From Sulfitobacter maritimus (lineage in GTDB: Bacteria; Pseudomonadota; Alphaproteobacteria; Rhodobacterales; Rhodobacteraceae): 64,000 bases of DNA. The translations under genes and the position numbers were made by a program. The notes below the pieces were generated by a model. It saw only the letters and a program-made list of their open reading frames with translations. It had not been told where the DNA came from and searched no databases. The first letter of the stretch is position 1, and each line of letters begins with the position of its first letter. The DNA lies in contig NZ_JABVBB010000038.1 of assembly GCF_013346665.1 (NCBI RefSeq), positions 62,001 to 126,000 on the forward strand, given 5' to 3'. Positions 43,452 through 52,728 of the stretch are shown piece by piece.

Positions 43452-44125
43452 CGGTGCAGCCCGCCACCGTGGTCACGCAGCCATTGGCGGGGGGCTTGAT
43501 AATCACCGTAAATCCGCGTGACTTCGGCCCAGAAGGCAGGCGAGTGGTTCATCTGCGCCAGATGCGCGACCTCATGTGCGGCAACGTAATTGAGCACCTC
43601 CGGTGGGGTCATGATCAGCCGCCAAGAGAACATCAGCCCGCCGTCGCTGGTGCAAGACCCCCAGCGAGACCGCGTGTCGCGCAGGGTGAGGCGGTGGTAG
43701 GGGCGGCCCAGCCGTTCGGCATAGTCATCACAAGCCCCCGCGAGCCTGTCTCGGGCCACTTCCCGCAGATGCGCGGCCAAACGTTTGCCGATGCTCTCTT
43801 CAGCCCCCGGCACAGTGATTTCGGCCTCCCCGATCCGCACGCCGCGCCCCTGCCCTGCGGTAACACGCAGCATCTTACCGCCGACCGGAATCTCCGCACC
43901 GGGGGCGACGACGACATCCGCGCCGCGGGCGGCAAGATGCTGGCGAATCCAGTCTTCCTTAGCTTCGGCAAAGTCCAAAGCCTCGCGCTTGGCCAGCCGT
44001 TTGGGCATGGTCAGCGTGACCCGTCCGTCCAACTGCGAGATTCGCAACGAGATGCGCCGCGCACGCGCTGAACGGCGCAGAGTGAGGGGAATCGGCGGGT
44101 TGCCGGGCAGCACATGGTCTTTCAT
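43439..44125 (-). CDS. SprT/YgjP-like zinc metalloprotease
   Basis: This 228-residue protein has the DUF45 architecture. The zinc motif HEVAHLAQMNHSPAFW provides HExxH and a downstream histidine, and WGSCTSDGGLMFSWRLIMTPP precedes it. YgjP-like proteins are presumed zinc proteases of unknown target. There is no signal peptide. The nearest upstream gene on the opposite strand is the TIGR02300 protein, so this unit is probably monocistronic. Confidence 0.9.
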   Translation of the reverse strand: MKDHVLPGNPPIPLTLRRSARARRISLRISQLDGRVTLTMPKRLAKREALDFAEAKEDWIRQHLAARGADVVVAPGAEIPVGGKMLRVTAGQGRGVRIGEAEITVPGAEESIGKRLAAHLREVARDRLAGACDDYAERLGRPYHRLTLRDTRSRWGSCTSDGGLMFSWRLIMTPPEVLNYVAAHEVAHLAQMNHSPAFWAEVTRIYGDYQAPRQWLRDHGGGLHRYRF

Positions 44126-44236
44126 TACCGGGGCAACGTCCCTAGATAGAGGCCAAAGCCTTTGACAGTGCCCCCCTCATATGGCACTTGGCCGGAATCA
44201 TCTACACGCAACAGCAATATTATAAAGGGGTGTTTC

Positions 44237-44566
44237 ATGCCCAACGAAGAATGGGGAACCAAGCGCCTGTGCCCCACTACGGGCAAGCGCTTCTATGACC
44301 TCAACAAAAATCCGATCATCAGCCCCTACACGGGCGAAGAGGTCGAGGTCGACAACGCCAAGTCGCGCATGATTGCGGCGGATGCCGAGGATGCGGTCAC
44401 AGCAAAAGCCAAGAAGGGCGACAAAGTTGACGACGAGTCGCTCGTCGATGACGATGATGCCGTAGACGTTGATCTGGACGATGATCTGCTGGACGACGAT
44501 GACGACGACACGGATACTGTCCCGCTCGACGATCTGGCCGAAGTCGCCACAGACGACGAAGATTAA
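44237..44566 (+). CDS. TIGR02300 family acidic protein
   Basis: This 109-residue product has an N-terminal zinc-like segment WGTKRLCPTTGKRFYDLNKNPIISPYT, conserved across alphaproteobacteria (TIGR02300). A low-complexity acidic tail follows, with long runs of aspartate (DDDAVDVDLDDDLLDDD and DDDDTDTV). The family sometimes lies upstream of tRNA genes, as here (tRNA-Ala 94 bp later). The function is unknown. The ATG at 44237 follows AAAGGGGTG. Confidence 0.85.
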   Translation: MPNEEWGTKRLCPTTGKRFYDLNKNPIISPYTGEEVEVDNAKSRMIAADAEDAVTAKAKKGDKVDDESLVDDDDAVDVDLDDDLLDDDDDDTDTVPLDDLAEVATDDED

Positions 44567-44659
44567 TTAATCGGCGGCGGGGTCAATTTTCCGCTTGATC
44601 CCGCCTCCACCAGCGCCTAGACAGCGGCGCATGACGACCCGGATCGCACGATCCACGAT

Positions 44660-44735
44660 GGGGCCTTAGCTCAGCTGGGAGAGCGCCTGCATGGCATGCA
44701 GGAGGTCAGCGGTTCGATCCCGCTAGGCTCCACCA
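44660..44735 (+). tRNA. tRNA-Ala (GGC anticodon), CCA encoded
   Basis: Cloverleaf: acceptor GGGGCCT pairs with AGGCTCC (one G-T). The D arm is AGCTCAGCTGGGAGAGC. The anticodon stem is CCTGC/GCAGG with loop ATGGCAT (anticodon GGC). The T arm is AGCGG-TTCGATC-CCGCT. The discriminator A is followed by CCA. The length is 76 nt. Its 3' half is duplicated at 44817-44846. Confidence 0.95.
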
Positions 44736-44816
44736 TCACCACTCCTTCGCAAATTCAGATATGGCTCGCCCGTTAATGGGGCTGACTGACGCGCATCCGC
44801 TTCGCGGCTACTCTGA

Positions 44817-44846
44817 GTCAGCGGTTCGATCCCGCTAGGCTCCACC
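44817..44846 (+). repeat. Copy of the tRNA-Ala 3' end (attachment-site-like direct repeat)
   Basis: These 30 bp (GTCAGCGGTTCGATCCCGCT, then AGGCTCCACC) repeat 44705-44734 exactly, 112 bp downstream. They contain the T arm and acceptor end but no rest of a tRNA. Such repeats flank elements that integrate at tRNA 3' ends. The 82 bp between the copies carry no gene. About 150 bp follow to the TauE gene without a feature beyond a small ACCGC/GCGGT hairpin. Confidence 0.85.
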
Positions 44847-44997
44847 CAACGCCTTACTAGCTTTAACGGTCGGCAACCGCGTTGAAAAAGCGGTGAGGGA
44901 GGCAGCGCCCCACAATCGGCTCAACGCTATCTGGTGGCTACAAAGACGCCTTGCGCCTGCAATCAAGGTCCGGTGCCTAAGGCCTGATTCCCGATCT

Positions 44998-45762
44998 TTA
45001 AAACACCGCCCGGCGAATCAAGTTCAGTCCCGCGACCAGCAGCACCACCAAGGTCATCTTTCGAAACAGCACCGGATCGACCCGGTCCATCACCTTGCCG
45101 CCGAGCCACACCCCAAGCATCACCGGGGCGAGCAGCAGCGCAGAGAACGGCCATGTTTGCGCATTGAGCACCCCCGACCCCACATGCGCGCCGAGCAGCG
45201 CCACAGCACCCAACCCGTAGATCACCCCCTGTATGCGCATTTGGTCGTGCTTATCTGTGCCGAGCGCGGTCAGATAGGCCACTGTTGGCGGCCCCCAGAC
45301 ACCCGACATACCGCCAATCGCTCCGGCAAAACTGCCCACTGCGGCCTCCACCCGCGCGGAGCGGCGGGGCAGGTGGAATTTGTATTTCGACAGTTGCAGC
45401 AAGGTGAAAAACACCACCGGGCCACCGATCAGCAAGAGCAGGGTCGATTGCGGCACTGATTGCACCAGCTGCGCTGTGATCGTCATAGCGACCGCGCCGA
45501 ACAGCAGGAAAATCCAGAACAAGCGAATGGTCCGCAGCGCCGCCTTTGGCCCCTGCCGCAACGCTTGAAACGCATTTGCCAAGACAGTGGGCAGGATCAA
45601 ACCAGCAAGCGCCAGTTCCGGCGCCATAAAGGTGGTCAGCCCGGAAATTAAGATAAGCGGCAACGCAAAGCCGACCACGCCTTTAACGAATCCGGCACAG
45701 AGCCCAATGACCAATGCGGCGTAAAACTCGAACGGGGTGAGAAAGGGGAAAATACTGTCCAT
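44998..45762 (-). CDS. TauE/SafE family sulfite/organic anion exporter
   Basis: This protein of about 254 residues has seven to eight transmembrane helices. It shows the duplicated family motif in ALVIGLCAGFVKGVVGFALPLIL and VGSFAGAIGGMSGVWGPPTVAYLTALG. Members export sulfite or other small anions; the substrate here is unknown. In roseobacters that oxidise sulfonates or DMSP, sulfite export is plausible, but no sulfur genes are adjacent. The ATG at 45762 fits the first helix; the frame's further upstream part covers the mcd promoter. Confidence 0.87.
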   Translation of the reverse strand: MDSIFPFLTPFEFYAALVIGLCAGFVKGVVGFALPLILISGLTTFMAPELALAGLILPTVLANAFQALRQGPKAALRTIRLFWIFLLFGAVAMTITAQLVQSVPQSTLLLLIGGPVVFFTLLQLSKYKFHLPRRSARVEAAVGSFAGAIGGMSGVWGPPTVAYLTALGTDKHDQMRIQGVIYGLGAVALLGAHVGSGVLNAQTWPFSALLLAPVMLGVWLGGKVMDRVDPVLFRKMTLVVLLVAGLNLIRRAVF

Positions 45763-45853
45763 GCCGCTACATAGCAGGCTATTTCGCCGCTGCACGACGA
45801 AAATCACCACGCAAGAATAGAACAAAACGCCGCAGCGAAACGTATCTTTGTTG

Positions 45854-45868
45854 TGCTGCAACTGCGAA
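45854..45868 (+). promoter_or_regulatory. 15-bp sequence shared with the mcl1 upstream region
   Basis: TGCTGCAACTGCGAA lies 37 bp before the mcd start, in the gap between mcd and the TauE gene. It is identical to 38016-38030 before mcl1. Read on the other strand it is two near-repeats, TTCGCAG and TTGCAGC. It is a possible binding site of a common regulator. Confidence 0.55.
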
Positions 45869-45905
45869 GGCGCTATGTCTGCCTGCAAGCAAGAAAGGAC
45901 AGCCC

Positions 45906-47588
45906 ATGGCACATGACGGTCAGGACATGATGATGCAAAGCGTAATTCTCGACGATCTGACGGGGCTGACCGGCGCAGCCCTTCCGCCGCTAGACCGGCT
46001 GCTCGATACCGCCATCGCCGCCGTGCGCGCTCAGGTGAGCGATGGCGACCGCGTATCGGCCAAGTTAATTGAGGCTAACCAAACAGCAGCGCATGGCCTT
46101 GCCTGGCTCGCCACCTATGTGCAGGCGCTGCGCCAGATGCAGCTTTGGGCCGAACGCTTGCAGGAGGACGGACGCTTTGGCGAAGTGGAGCAATTGCTGC
46201 ACCAGATCGCTTTTGGCGAATACCTCTGCCAGATCAGCGGCGGCATTCAGATGAACCAAGGCGAAATGCTGCGCCTGCAAGATTTGGGGTTGAGCGCCGA
46301 AGATAGCGCTGCGCTGGATAACCCAGCCATCACTACCCTGACCCGCTCTGGCAACACGCAGGCCGCGCGCAGCCGTTTGGTCGAACTGATGCAGGAACGC
46401 AATGCCGACGTCACCTTTGGCGTCAGTGGTCTGGATGAAGAGCTTGAGATGATCCGCGACCAATTCCGCCGCTACGCGGTGGAGAAGGTCGAACCCTACG
46501 CCCATGACTGGCACCTTAAGGATGAATTGATCCCGATGGAGGTGATCGAGGAACTGGCCGAAATGGGTGTCTTCGGCCTGACCATCCCCGAGGAATACGG
46601 CGGGCTGGGCCTGACCAAAGCCTCAATGTGCGTGGTCAGCGAGGAACTGTCGCGCGGCTATATCGGGGTCGGCTCGCTCGGCACCCGGTCTGAGATCGCG
46701 GCGGAACTGATCCTCTGTGGCGGCACCGACGCCCAGAAAGAGAAATGGCTCCCCCGCATCGCCAGCGCCGAAACCTTGCCCACGGCGGTCTTTACCGAGC
46801 CGAACACTGGCTCTGACCTTGGCAGCCTGCGCACACGCGCGGTGAAGGACGGGGACGATTACAAGGTGACTGGCAACAAGACATGGATCACCCATGCCGC
46901 CCGCACCCATGTGATGACCCTGCTGGCGCGCACCGACCCTGAGACCACCGACCACCGGGGCCTGTCGATGTTTCTGGCCGAAAAGACCCCCGGCGACAAC
47001 GCCACCCCCTTCCCCACCCCCGGCATGACCGGCGGGGAGATCGAGGTTCTGGGCTATCGCGGCATGAAGGAATATGAGCTTGGTTTCGATGGCTTCGAGG
47101 TGAAAGGTGAGAACCTTCTGGGCGGCGAAGAGGGGCGCGGCTTTAAACAGTTGATGGAGACATTCGAGTCCGCCCGCATCCAGACCGCCGCCCGCGCCAT
47201 CGGCGTGGCGCAATCGGCGCTGGATATCTCGATGCAATACGCACAAGACCGCAAGCAATTCGGCAAAGCGCTCATCAACTTCCCCCGCGTGTCGGGCAAG
47301 CTGGCGATGATGGCGGTGGAACTGATGGTAGCGCGGCAGCTGACCTACTACAGCGCCTTTGAGAAAGACGCCGGACGCCGCTGCGACGTAGAAGCGGGCA
47401 TGGCGAAACTGCTCGGTGCGCGGGTCGCTTGGGCGGCGGCGGATAATGGCCTACAAATCCACGGCGGCAACGGCTTTGCGCTGGAGTATAAGATCAGCCG
47501 GGTGCTTTGCGATGCCCGAATTCTCAACATCTTTGAGGGCGCAGCGGAGATCCAAGCGCAGGTCATCGCGCGGCGTTTGCTTGGCTAA
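45906..47588 (+). CDS. mcd: (2S)-methylsuccinyl-CoA dehydrogenase
   Basis: This FAD enzyme oxidises (2S)-methylsuccinyl-CoA to mesaconyl-CoA in the ethylmalonyl-CoA pathway. At 560 residues it is longer than common acyl-CoA dehydrogenases because of an N-terminal extension of about 160 residues, a hallmark of Mcd. The core has AVFTEPNTGSDLGSLRTRAVK, the catalytic glutamate region near FEGAAEIQAQVIARRLLG and the flavin contact ITHAARTHVM. AAGAAAGGAC precedes the ATG. mcl1, a later enzyme of the route, lies 7 kb away with the same upstream 15-mer. Confidence 0.92.
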   Translation: MAHDGQDMMMQSVILDDLTGLTGAALPPLDRLLDTAIAAVRAQVSDGDRVSAKLIEANQTAAHGLAWLATYVQALRQMQLWAERLQEDGRFGEVEQLLHQIAFGEYLCQISGGIQMNQGEMLRLQDLGLSAEDSAALDNPAITTLTRSGNTQAARSRLVELMQERNADVTFGVSGLDEELEMIRDQFRRYAVEKVEPYAHDWHLKDELIPMEVIEELAEMGVFGLTIPEEYGGLGLTKASMCVVSEELSRGYIGVGSLGTRSEIAAELILCGGTDAQKEKWLPRIASAETLPTAVFTEPNTGSDLGSLRTRAVKDGDDYKVTGNKTWITHAARTHVMTLLARTDPETTDHRGLSMFLAEKTPGDNATPFPTPGMTGGEIEVLGYRGMKEYELGFDGFEVKGENLLGGEEGRGFKQLMETFESARIQTAARAIGVAQSALDISMQYAQDRKQFGKALINFPRVSGKLAMMAVELMVARQLTYYSAFEKDAGRRCDVEAGMAKLLGARVAWAAADNGLQIHGGNGFALEYKISRVLCDARILNIFEGAAEIQAQVIARRLLG

Positions 47589-47657
47589 GCGCAGCGGGGG
47601 TTGAACCTGCCGCCGCTGTCAGGGACATAGGCGGCAGTTCACCTGAAAGGATGCCCA

Positions 47658-48050
47658 ATGCGCATGTTTCTGATCCTCGCCAGCCTTGTCGTTCTGCCCC
47701 AATGCCAAAGCGACAGCACGCCTGACGTCTATGGCGATGGCAGCACGACTTGGCAGCTTACGACGCTGAATGGCAATCCGGTCACTGCCCGTGCCACGCT
47801 GATGTTCCCCGAGGCAGGTCAGATCGCTGGCAAAGCGCCCTGCAACAACTACAGCGGACCAATGACAGCCGAATTCCCGGCGTTTGAGACAGGCCCGATC
47901 GCCGCCACCCGCATGGCATGCCCGGATTTGGCGGTGGAAACCGAATTCCTGAACGCACTGGATCAAGCCACGACCGCCACGGTCGACGATGGCATGTTGA
48001 CGCTATCAAACGGTAACGCTGCGACGCTGGTGTTCAGAGCCGCCGACTAA
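47658..48050 (+). CDS. META-domain (HslJ-like) lipoprotein/secreted protein
   Basis: This 130-residue protein has a signal sequence ending VVLPQC; the cysteine suggests lipoprotein processing, although glutamine before it is atypical. The META domain is recognised in [19 protein letters not shown], then [16 protein letters not shown] and [16 protein letters not shown]. HslJ-type proteins are linked to heat or outer membrane stress. Its end overlaps the recO gene on the other strand by 17 bp. Confidence 0.85.
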   Translation: MRMFLILASLVVLPQCQSDSTPDVYGDGSTTWQLTTLNGNPVTARATLMFPEAGQIAGKAPCNNYSGPMTAEFPAFETGPIAATRMACPDLAVETEFLNALDQATTATVDDGMLTLSNGNAATLVFRAAD

Positions 48051-48759
48051 AGGCATCGATAAAGCGCGCGCGGGCTTCTGGCAGCGGTTTACCGCCCAGA
48101 TCCCGCGCCAGATGGGCGGAGAGGAAGTGGCCGGTGGTGGTCAACCCCTGCGCCACTTCAGCGTCACTCCCCGCCCCGCCGCGCAGCACCGGGGGCAGCG
48201 GCAGCAGACGGTCGGCCCAATCGCCTGCGCCCTTGGCTGAGACTGCCCTGCCGGATTTGGGCGAGACATAGATCAGCCCTTCATGCGCCCCGGTGACCGC
48301 GCAGGTGTCGAGGTCGAGCGCATAGCCCATTTCTTCGAGCAGCCGCAGTTCCCATTTGAGATAGGCCAGCGGCCAGATCTCGCCCTGCCCCAGCATGTCC
48401 AAGAGCGCTTCAGTGCGTTGGTAAAGCGCGGGGTGCGGCTCGCGTTCGGGCAGGCAAAAGGACAGCAGCGCCGTTACTGCGTTCAACCCCGCCAGCGCCA
48501 GTCGGTCTTGCATTGCTACAGCGGCACGGCTGCGCAGCGGTTCCACGGTAAAGGCGCCAATATGGTCCTCCAACCGCGCCCGCCACGCCAAATCAAGCTG
48601 GGCGCCGGGCTGGAGGCTGGGCGCGATCTTGCGGCTGGTGCCGCCACGCACAACGCCCGCATGGCGGCCCTGTTCGGGGGTGAAGACTTCGATAATCGCA
48701 GAGGTTTCGCCATGTCGCCGCGCGCTGAGCAAGATGCCTTGATCGCGCCACTCCATCAA
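48034..48759 (-). CDS. recO: DNA repair protein RecO
   Basis: RecO binds single-stranded DNA and with RecR loads RecA. It has 241 residues. The OB fold starts [27 protein letters not shown], with [13 protein letters not shown], and a helical domain follows. The usual zinc site is reduced (only CAVTGAHEG has a cysteine). It is the last gene of the era-recO minus-strand run and overlaps DUF1491 by four bases. Confidence 0.95.
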   Translation of the reverse strand: MMEWRDQGILLSARRHGETSAIIEVFTPEQGRHAGVVRGGTSRKIAPSLQPGAQLDLAWRARLEDHIGAFTVEPLRSRAAVAMQDRLALAGLNAVTALLSFCLPEREPHPALYQRTEALLDMLGQGEIWPLAYLKWELRLLEEMGYALDLDTCAVTGAHEGLIYVSPKSGRAVSAKGAGDWADRLLPLPPVLRGGAGSDAEVAQGLTTTGHFLSAHLARDLGGKPLPEARARFIDAFSRRL

Positions 48760-49085
48760 CTGAACCCCGGCTCGTCCAACAGGTGGCGACCCTGACGGTC
48801 CTCCACCTCAATCACCCAAAGGTCCGGATCAAAACTGCGCTGGCGGGTGACGGTGGCATCGACTTCAGGCTCCGCGCCGGAGGCCAGTTCAATCCACTTC
48901 CGATCTCCGGTCATCAGATCAAAGGAGCGCTGGAACAGCACCGCGTTGCCATCCAGCGTGGCCAGTTTCACCAGCACCGCGCCACCGGTGTCATCGCCAT
49001 GGGCTACCACGAAAGCGGGGATATCCTGCAACCGCAGCCGGGTCAGATAGGCATCCACCCAGAAGCGCGCGGTCAGACGGGGCAT
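48756..49085 (-). CDS. DUF1491 family protein
   Basis: This 109-residue protein has the family pattern [22 protein letters not shown], then [17 protein letters not shown] and [17 protein letters not shown]. It is a small alphaproteobacterial protein with no assigned function. It sits between era and recO, overlapping recO by four bases, a constant place in Rhodobacterales. It may act in the same RNA/DNA maintenance context, but that is inference. Confidence 0.88.
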   Translation of the reverse strand: MPRLTARFWVDAYLTRLRLQDIPAFVVAHGDDTGGAVLVKLATLDGNAVLFQRSFDLMTGDRKWIELASGAEPEVDATVTRQRSFDPDLWVIEVEDRQGRHLLDEPGFS

Positions 49086-49094
49086 GTTCGGTTC

Positions 49095-50003
49095 TTAGTC
49101 GTTGCCATCTTTGAAATCCAAGCCCATCTCGGAATAACGCTCGGCCTCTTCCAGCCAGTTGGCGCGGACCTTGACCTGCAAGAACAGATGCACCTTGCGG
49201 CCAAGGAACTCTTCAAGCTCCTCCCGCGCGGCCTTGCCCACGGCCTTGATCGTCTCACCCTTGTTGCCCAGCACAATGCCCTTGTGACCGTCGCGCACGA
49301 CATAGACCAACTGGTCGATCCGGGCGGAGCCGTCTTTGCGCTCTTCCCAATTCTCGGTCTCGACCGTGAGCTGATAAGGCAATTCCTGATGCAGACGCAG
49401 GGTCAGCTTTTCGCGGGTGATCTCGGCCGCGATATTGCGCATTGGCAGGTCAGCGATCTGGTCTTCGGGGTAGAGCCACGGCCCTTCCGGCACCTCGCCC
49501 GCCAGCCATTCGCGCAGCGTGTCGACGCCATGGCCGCGCTCGGCAGAGATCATAAAGGTCTCGGTAAAGTCGAAAGCCGCGTTCATCTTCTCAGTGAGGC
49601 CCAGCAGGACCGGCGCCTCGACGCGGTCAATCTTGTTGATCGCCAGCGCCACACGACGTCCCTTGGCGATGTTGCCAAGCTCTTCGAGGATGCGTTCCAC
49701 GCCCTCGGTCATGCCGCGATGCGCTTCGATCAGCAGGACGATCACATCCGCATCCGCAGCCCCGCCCCAAGCGGCGGCAACCATCGCGCGGTCCAAACGG
49801 CGGCGCGGCTGGAACAGTCCGGGCGTATCGACGAAGACAAGTTGCGAGTCACCCTCCATCGCGACGCCGCGGATGCGGGCGCGGGTGGTCTGAACCTTAT
49901 GGGTCACGATCGAGACCTTGGCTCCCACCATGCGGTTCAGCAGCGTGGATTTGCCCGCGTTGGGCTCTCCGATCAGGGCGACGAATCCGGCGCGGGTGGT
50001 CAT
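49095..50003 (-). CDS. era: GTPase Era
   Basis: Era binds the 3' end of 16S rRNA and aids 30S maturation. It has 302 residues with G1 [10 protein letters not shown]2 region TTRARI, G3 DTPG, G4 NKID and a C-terminal KH domain ([22 protein letters not shown]). The start overlaps the rnc stop by four bases, typical of the lepB-rnc-era operon. Confidence 0.98.
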   Translation of the reverse strand: MTTRAGFVALIGEPNAGKSTLLNRMVGAKVSIVTHKVQTTRARIRGVAMEGDSQLVFVDTPGLFQPRRRLDRAMVAAAWGGAADADVIVLLIEAHRGMTEGVERILEELGNIAKGRRVALAINKIDRVEAPVLLGLTEKMNAAFDFTETFMISAERGHGVDTLREWLAGEVPEGPWLYPEDQIADLPMRNIAAEITREKLTLRLHQELPYQLTVETENWEERKDGSARIDQLVYVVRDGHKGIVLGNKGETIKAVGKAAREELEEFLGRKVHLFLQVKVRANWLEEAERYSEMGLDFKDGND

Positions 50004-50686
50004 GAGTTACTCTCCAATTGCCGCAGCAGCGTGGTGGCGGCGGCCTGTTCAGCGGCGCGTTTCGAAGGCGCGGTGGCAGCGGCTTCGGCACCATTGTCGA
50101 GCCGCGCTGTAATGGTAAAGACCGGCGCGTGGTCTGGCCCGCTGCGCCCGGTCTGGACATAGCGCGGCGGATTGAACCCGCGCGCTTGCGCCCATTCCTG
50201 CAAGGCGGTCTTGGCGTCGCGGGCGTCTTCCTTGACGGTCTTGAGGCGATCACCCCAAAGCCGCAGCACCAAATCCTTGGCCGCGTCAAAGCCGGCATCA
50301 AGATAGACCGCTGCGATCACCGCTTCAATTGCATCGCCCAAAAGCGCCTGCTTGCGCCGCCCGCCCGAAATCATCTCAGAGCGACCCAGCTTAAGCACCT
50401 TGCCCAGATCAATTTCACGCGCCACATCGGCGCAGGTTTCTTTGCGCACCAATGCGTTGAAACGCGGGGCCAACTGGCCCTCGGTGGCACCGGGATCCAG
50501 CGCCAGCAACGCTTCGGCCATGACAAGGCCCAAGACCCGGTCGCCCAGAAACTCCAACCGCTGGTTGTCGTCCCGGTTGGCCGAGGACATCGACGCGTGG
50601 GTCACCGCTCGGCCCAGCAGTTCCGGCTTGCCAAAGCTGTGACCGATCCGCGCCTCGAAGGCTTTAAGATCCCCGCTCAGCTTCAT
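50000..50686 (-). CDS. rnc: Ribonuclease III
   Basis: RNase III cleaves double-stranded RNA in rRNA and mRNA processing. It has 228 residues: an endonuclease domain with [19 protein letters not shown] and the metal acidics ([16 protein letters not shown]), then a dsRNA-binding domain ([21 protein letters not shown]-like, ending in [17 protein letters not shown]). It overlaps lepB by four bases and era by four bases, in frame order lepB-rnc-era. Confidence 0.98.
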   Translation of the reverse strand: MKLSGDLKAFEARIGHSFGKPELLGRAVTHASMSSANRDDNQRLEFLGDRVLGLVMAEALLALDPGATEGQLAPRFNALVRKETCADVAREIDLGKVLKLGRSEMISGGRRKQALLGDAIEAVIAAVYLDAGFDAAKDLVLRLWGDRLKTVKEDARDAKTALQEWAQARGFNPPRYVQTGRSGPDHAPVFTITARLDNGAEAAATAPSKRAAEQAAATTLLRQLESNS

Positions 50687-51519
50687 CTGACCGCTTCAAA
50701 GAAACGGTCGCCGCGCCATGTCCAGAAGAACAGCATCGAGCGGCCCGCAGAGCTGAACATGATCCGGTCCGCACGGCCAATGAGGTTCTCAAACGGCACG
50801 AAGCCCACGCCCCCCGCCCGCTGCGCCAGACGGCTGTCGGCAGAGTTGTCGCGGTTGTCGCCCATGAAGAAGTAATGCCCCTCGGGCACGGTATAGACAC
50901 CGGTGTTGTCCGACTGCTGGTCGCCGATGTTCAGCACCGGATAAGAGACGCCATTGGGCAGGGTTTCGATCTGGCGGCTCTTTTTGCACACGCCGCCTTG
51001 GCCCACGGGACCATTTTCGCAGCGCGGGCGCAGGCGTTGTGGACCCTGCGGGGCCATAACCTCTTCAAACACGCCATCGTCTTCATGCTTAACCGGGGTG
51101 CCATTCAGGCTGATCACGCCATTGCGGATCTGCACCTTATCGCCGGGCAGGCCAATCAGACGTTTAATATAGTCGCGCCCCGACACCGGGTGACGGAAAA
51201 CGACCACATCGCCGCGCTCAGGTTCCGATCCAAAGAGCCGCTCGTTGTCCCCATCAAAGACCCCGCAAACATCCTTGGCGTCGATCTCAATCCCCATGCC
51301 GGGCAGCATCAGGCTGGGGCAGGAAGCATAGGAGTAGCCATAGGCCATCTTGTTCACAAAGAGGAAATCACCAATCAGCAGGGTCTCTTTCATCGAGCCG
51401 GACGGAATCCAAAAGGGCTGGAAAAAGAGCGTCCGAAAGACACCGGCGATCAGCAGCGCCCAGAAGATGGTCTTGATGGTTTCGACAAAGGCGTTGCCGG
51501 TTTTTTCCTTGGCGGCCAT
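50683..51519 (-). CDS. lepB: Signal peptidase I
   Basis: LepB removes signal peptides of secreted proteins. It has 278 residues with an N-terminal transmembrane helix ([16 protein letters not shown]). The catalytic serine is in [10 protein letters not shown] and the lysine in [22 protein letters not shown]. The conserved [21 protein letters not shown] segment follows. The gene begins the lepB-rnc-era-DUF1491-recO run, with acpS 113 bp upstream. Confidence 0.98.
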   Translation of the reverse strand: MAAKEKTGNAFVETIKTIFWALLIAGVFRTLFFQPFWIPSGSMKETLLIGDFLFVNKMAYGYSYASCPSLMLPGMGIEIDAKDVCGVFDGDNERLFGSEPERGDVVVFRHPVSGRDYIKRLIGLPGDKVQIRNGVISLNGTPVKHEDDGVFEEVMAPQGPQRLRPRCENGPVGQGGVCKKSRQIETLPNGVSYPVLNIGDQQSDNTGVYTVPEGHYFFMGDNRDNSADSRLAQRAGGVGFVPFENLIGRADRIMFSSAGRSMLFFWTWRGDRFFEAVR

Positions 51520-51632
51520 GCGGCGCTCCTGACATATCGGTTTGGCGTTACATGCTTGGCGCTGTCGGGCAAGTCAAGAGAAGCGGCAAGCCTCAGCCAC
51601 CGGGGGCCGGGAATTGGCCGATAACGCGGCGT

Positions 51633-52034
51633 TCAGGACCGGGGCCGCGCCTCAATCACCACGAATGCCTGCGCCCAAGGGTGATCGTCGGTCAGGGTGA
51701 CATGGATGATGGCCTCATGGCCCGGCGGCGTCATCTCGGCCAAACGCTCAGCGGCCCAGCCTGTTACCTCCATCACCGGCTGCCCGGTGCGCAGGTTGCT
51801 GACAGCCATGTCGCGCCATGCGATCCCCATGCGCAGCCCGGTGCCGAGCGCTTTGGAACAGGCCTCTTTCGCGGCCCAGCGTTTGGCATAGGTGCCAGCG
51901 ACATCGCGGCGACGCTCAGCCTTGCGCTGTTCGACTTCGGTGAACACGCGGTTGCGAAAACGGTCACCGAAACGGTCTAGCGTGCCTTGGATACGGTCGA
52001 TATTTGCCAAGTCGGTGCCGATGCCAAGGATCAT
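51633..52034 (-). CDS. acpS: Holo-[acyl-carrier-protein] synthase
   Basis: AcpS transfers 4'-phosphopantetheine from CoA to acyl carrier protein. The product from the ATG at 52034 has 133 residues ([23 protein letters not shown]). The catalytic D ([10 protein letters not shown]) and E in [19 protein letters not shown] are both present. The frame extends 14 codons upstream, but the family starts at MILGIG. Its place between pdxJ and lepB is standard in alphaproteobacteria, although here a DUF2383 gene and a terminator separate it from pdxJ. Confidence 0.95.
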   Translation of the reverse strand: MILGIGTDLANIDRIQGTLDRFGDRFRNRVFTEVEQRKAERRRDVAGTYAKRWAAKEACSKALGTGLRMGIAWRDMAVSNLRTGQPVMEVTGWAAERLAEMTPPGHEAIIHVTLTDDHPWAQAFVVIEARPRS

Positions 52035-52132
52035 TGCGTGCCAATCTCTTCTGCGGGGTTCCGGCCAATAGACCATGGCCTGCGCTCAAGGAAAAGCCGA
52101 ATGCGGCGCGGGATCTGTGCGTGGGAACGCAA

Positions 52133-52158
52133 AACGCCGCCCCGAAAGGAGCGGCGTT
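52133..52158 (-). terminator. Intrinsic terminator after the four-helix protein gene
   Basis: The AACGCCGC/GCGGCGTT hairpin gives GGCGTTTTGCG on the minus strand, 25 bp after the DUF2383 stop. It isolates this gene from acpS. Confidence 0.8.
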
Positions 52159-52182
52159 CACTGTAGTCAAATTCGGTTCGCT

Positions 52183-52626
52183 TTATGCGGCAGCGTGGCG
52201 GGCCTTCTCGGCCTTTGCCTCATCAATCGCACGCTGCACATCGGCACGTTGCTGGGTCAGGAACTCGTAGCCCGGACGACCAGCAGTAGCTTTGATCGCG
52301 TCATCATAGTTTTCGATCAAAGCGGATTCACCGTTGATGATCTCGTCATAGACCGCTTCGTCGTCACCGGTCACGGCATCGCGCAGCTTGAGCCAACCAC
52401 GGTGTGCGGTTGCGGCAGCGGAGCCTTCTTCGGACACGTCGACGCCTTCAACGCCCAACTGGCGGTGCAGCTCGGTGTGGAATTTCTCACGCTCAGCAAT
52501 GCGCTTGTCGAAAAAGCCAACAAAGCTCGCCTCATCCGAGACCTGTTTGCGGGATTCACGGTAGCCATCGCGGCTGTCGATCAGGCGGGTGTGCAGTTTC
52601 TTCAATGTGTCGATATGGTCGCTCAT
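52183..52626 (-). CDS. PA2169-type four-helix-bundle protein (DUF2383)
   Basis: The protein has 147 residues, almost entirely helical, starting MSDHIDTLKKLHTRLIDSRDGY. The family pattern has four amphipathic helices with ferritin-like spacing (FVGFFDKRIAEREKFHTELHRQL, then YDEIINGESALIENYDDAIKAT). Metal ligands of real ferritins are not obvious. Members are often stress- or stationary-phase induced. The exact role is unknown. It has its own terminator and interrupts the usual pdxJ-acpS adjacency. Confidence 0.85.
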   Translation of the reverse strand: MSDHIDTLKKLHTRLIDSRDGYRESRKQVSDEASFVGFFDKRIAEREKFHTELHRQLGVEGVDVSEEGSAAATAHRGWLKLRDAVTGDDEAVYDEIINGESALIENYDDAIKATAGRPGYEFLTQQRADVQRAIDEAKAEKARHAAA

Positions 52627-52728
52627 TATTGCCTCCTAGCTATGTTACCAGTCTGCCGTCCCAACGCGGCAGCGCGGCAATAGGTCCATAGCATTCGCAG
52701 CAATGAGTGGTTTTTCGCCGCGCCCCGA

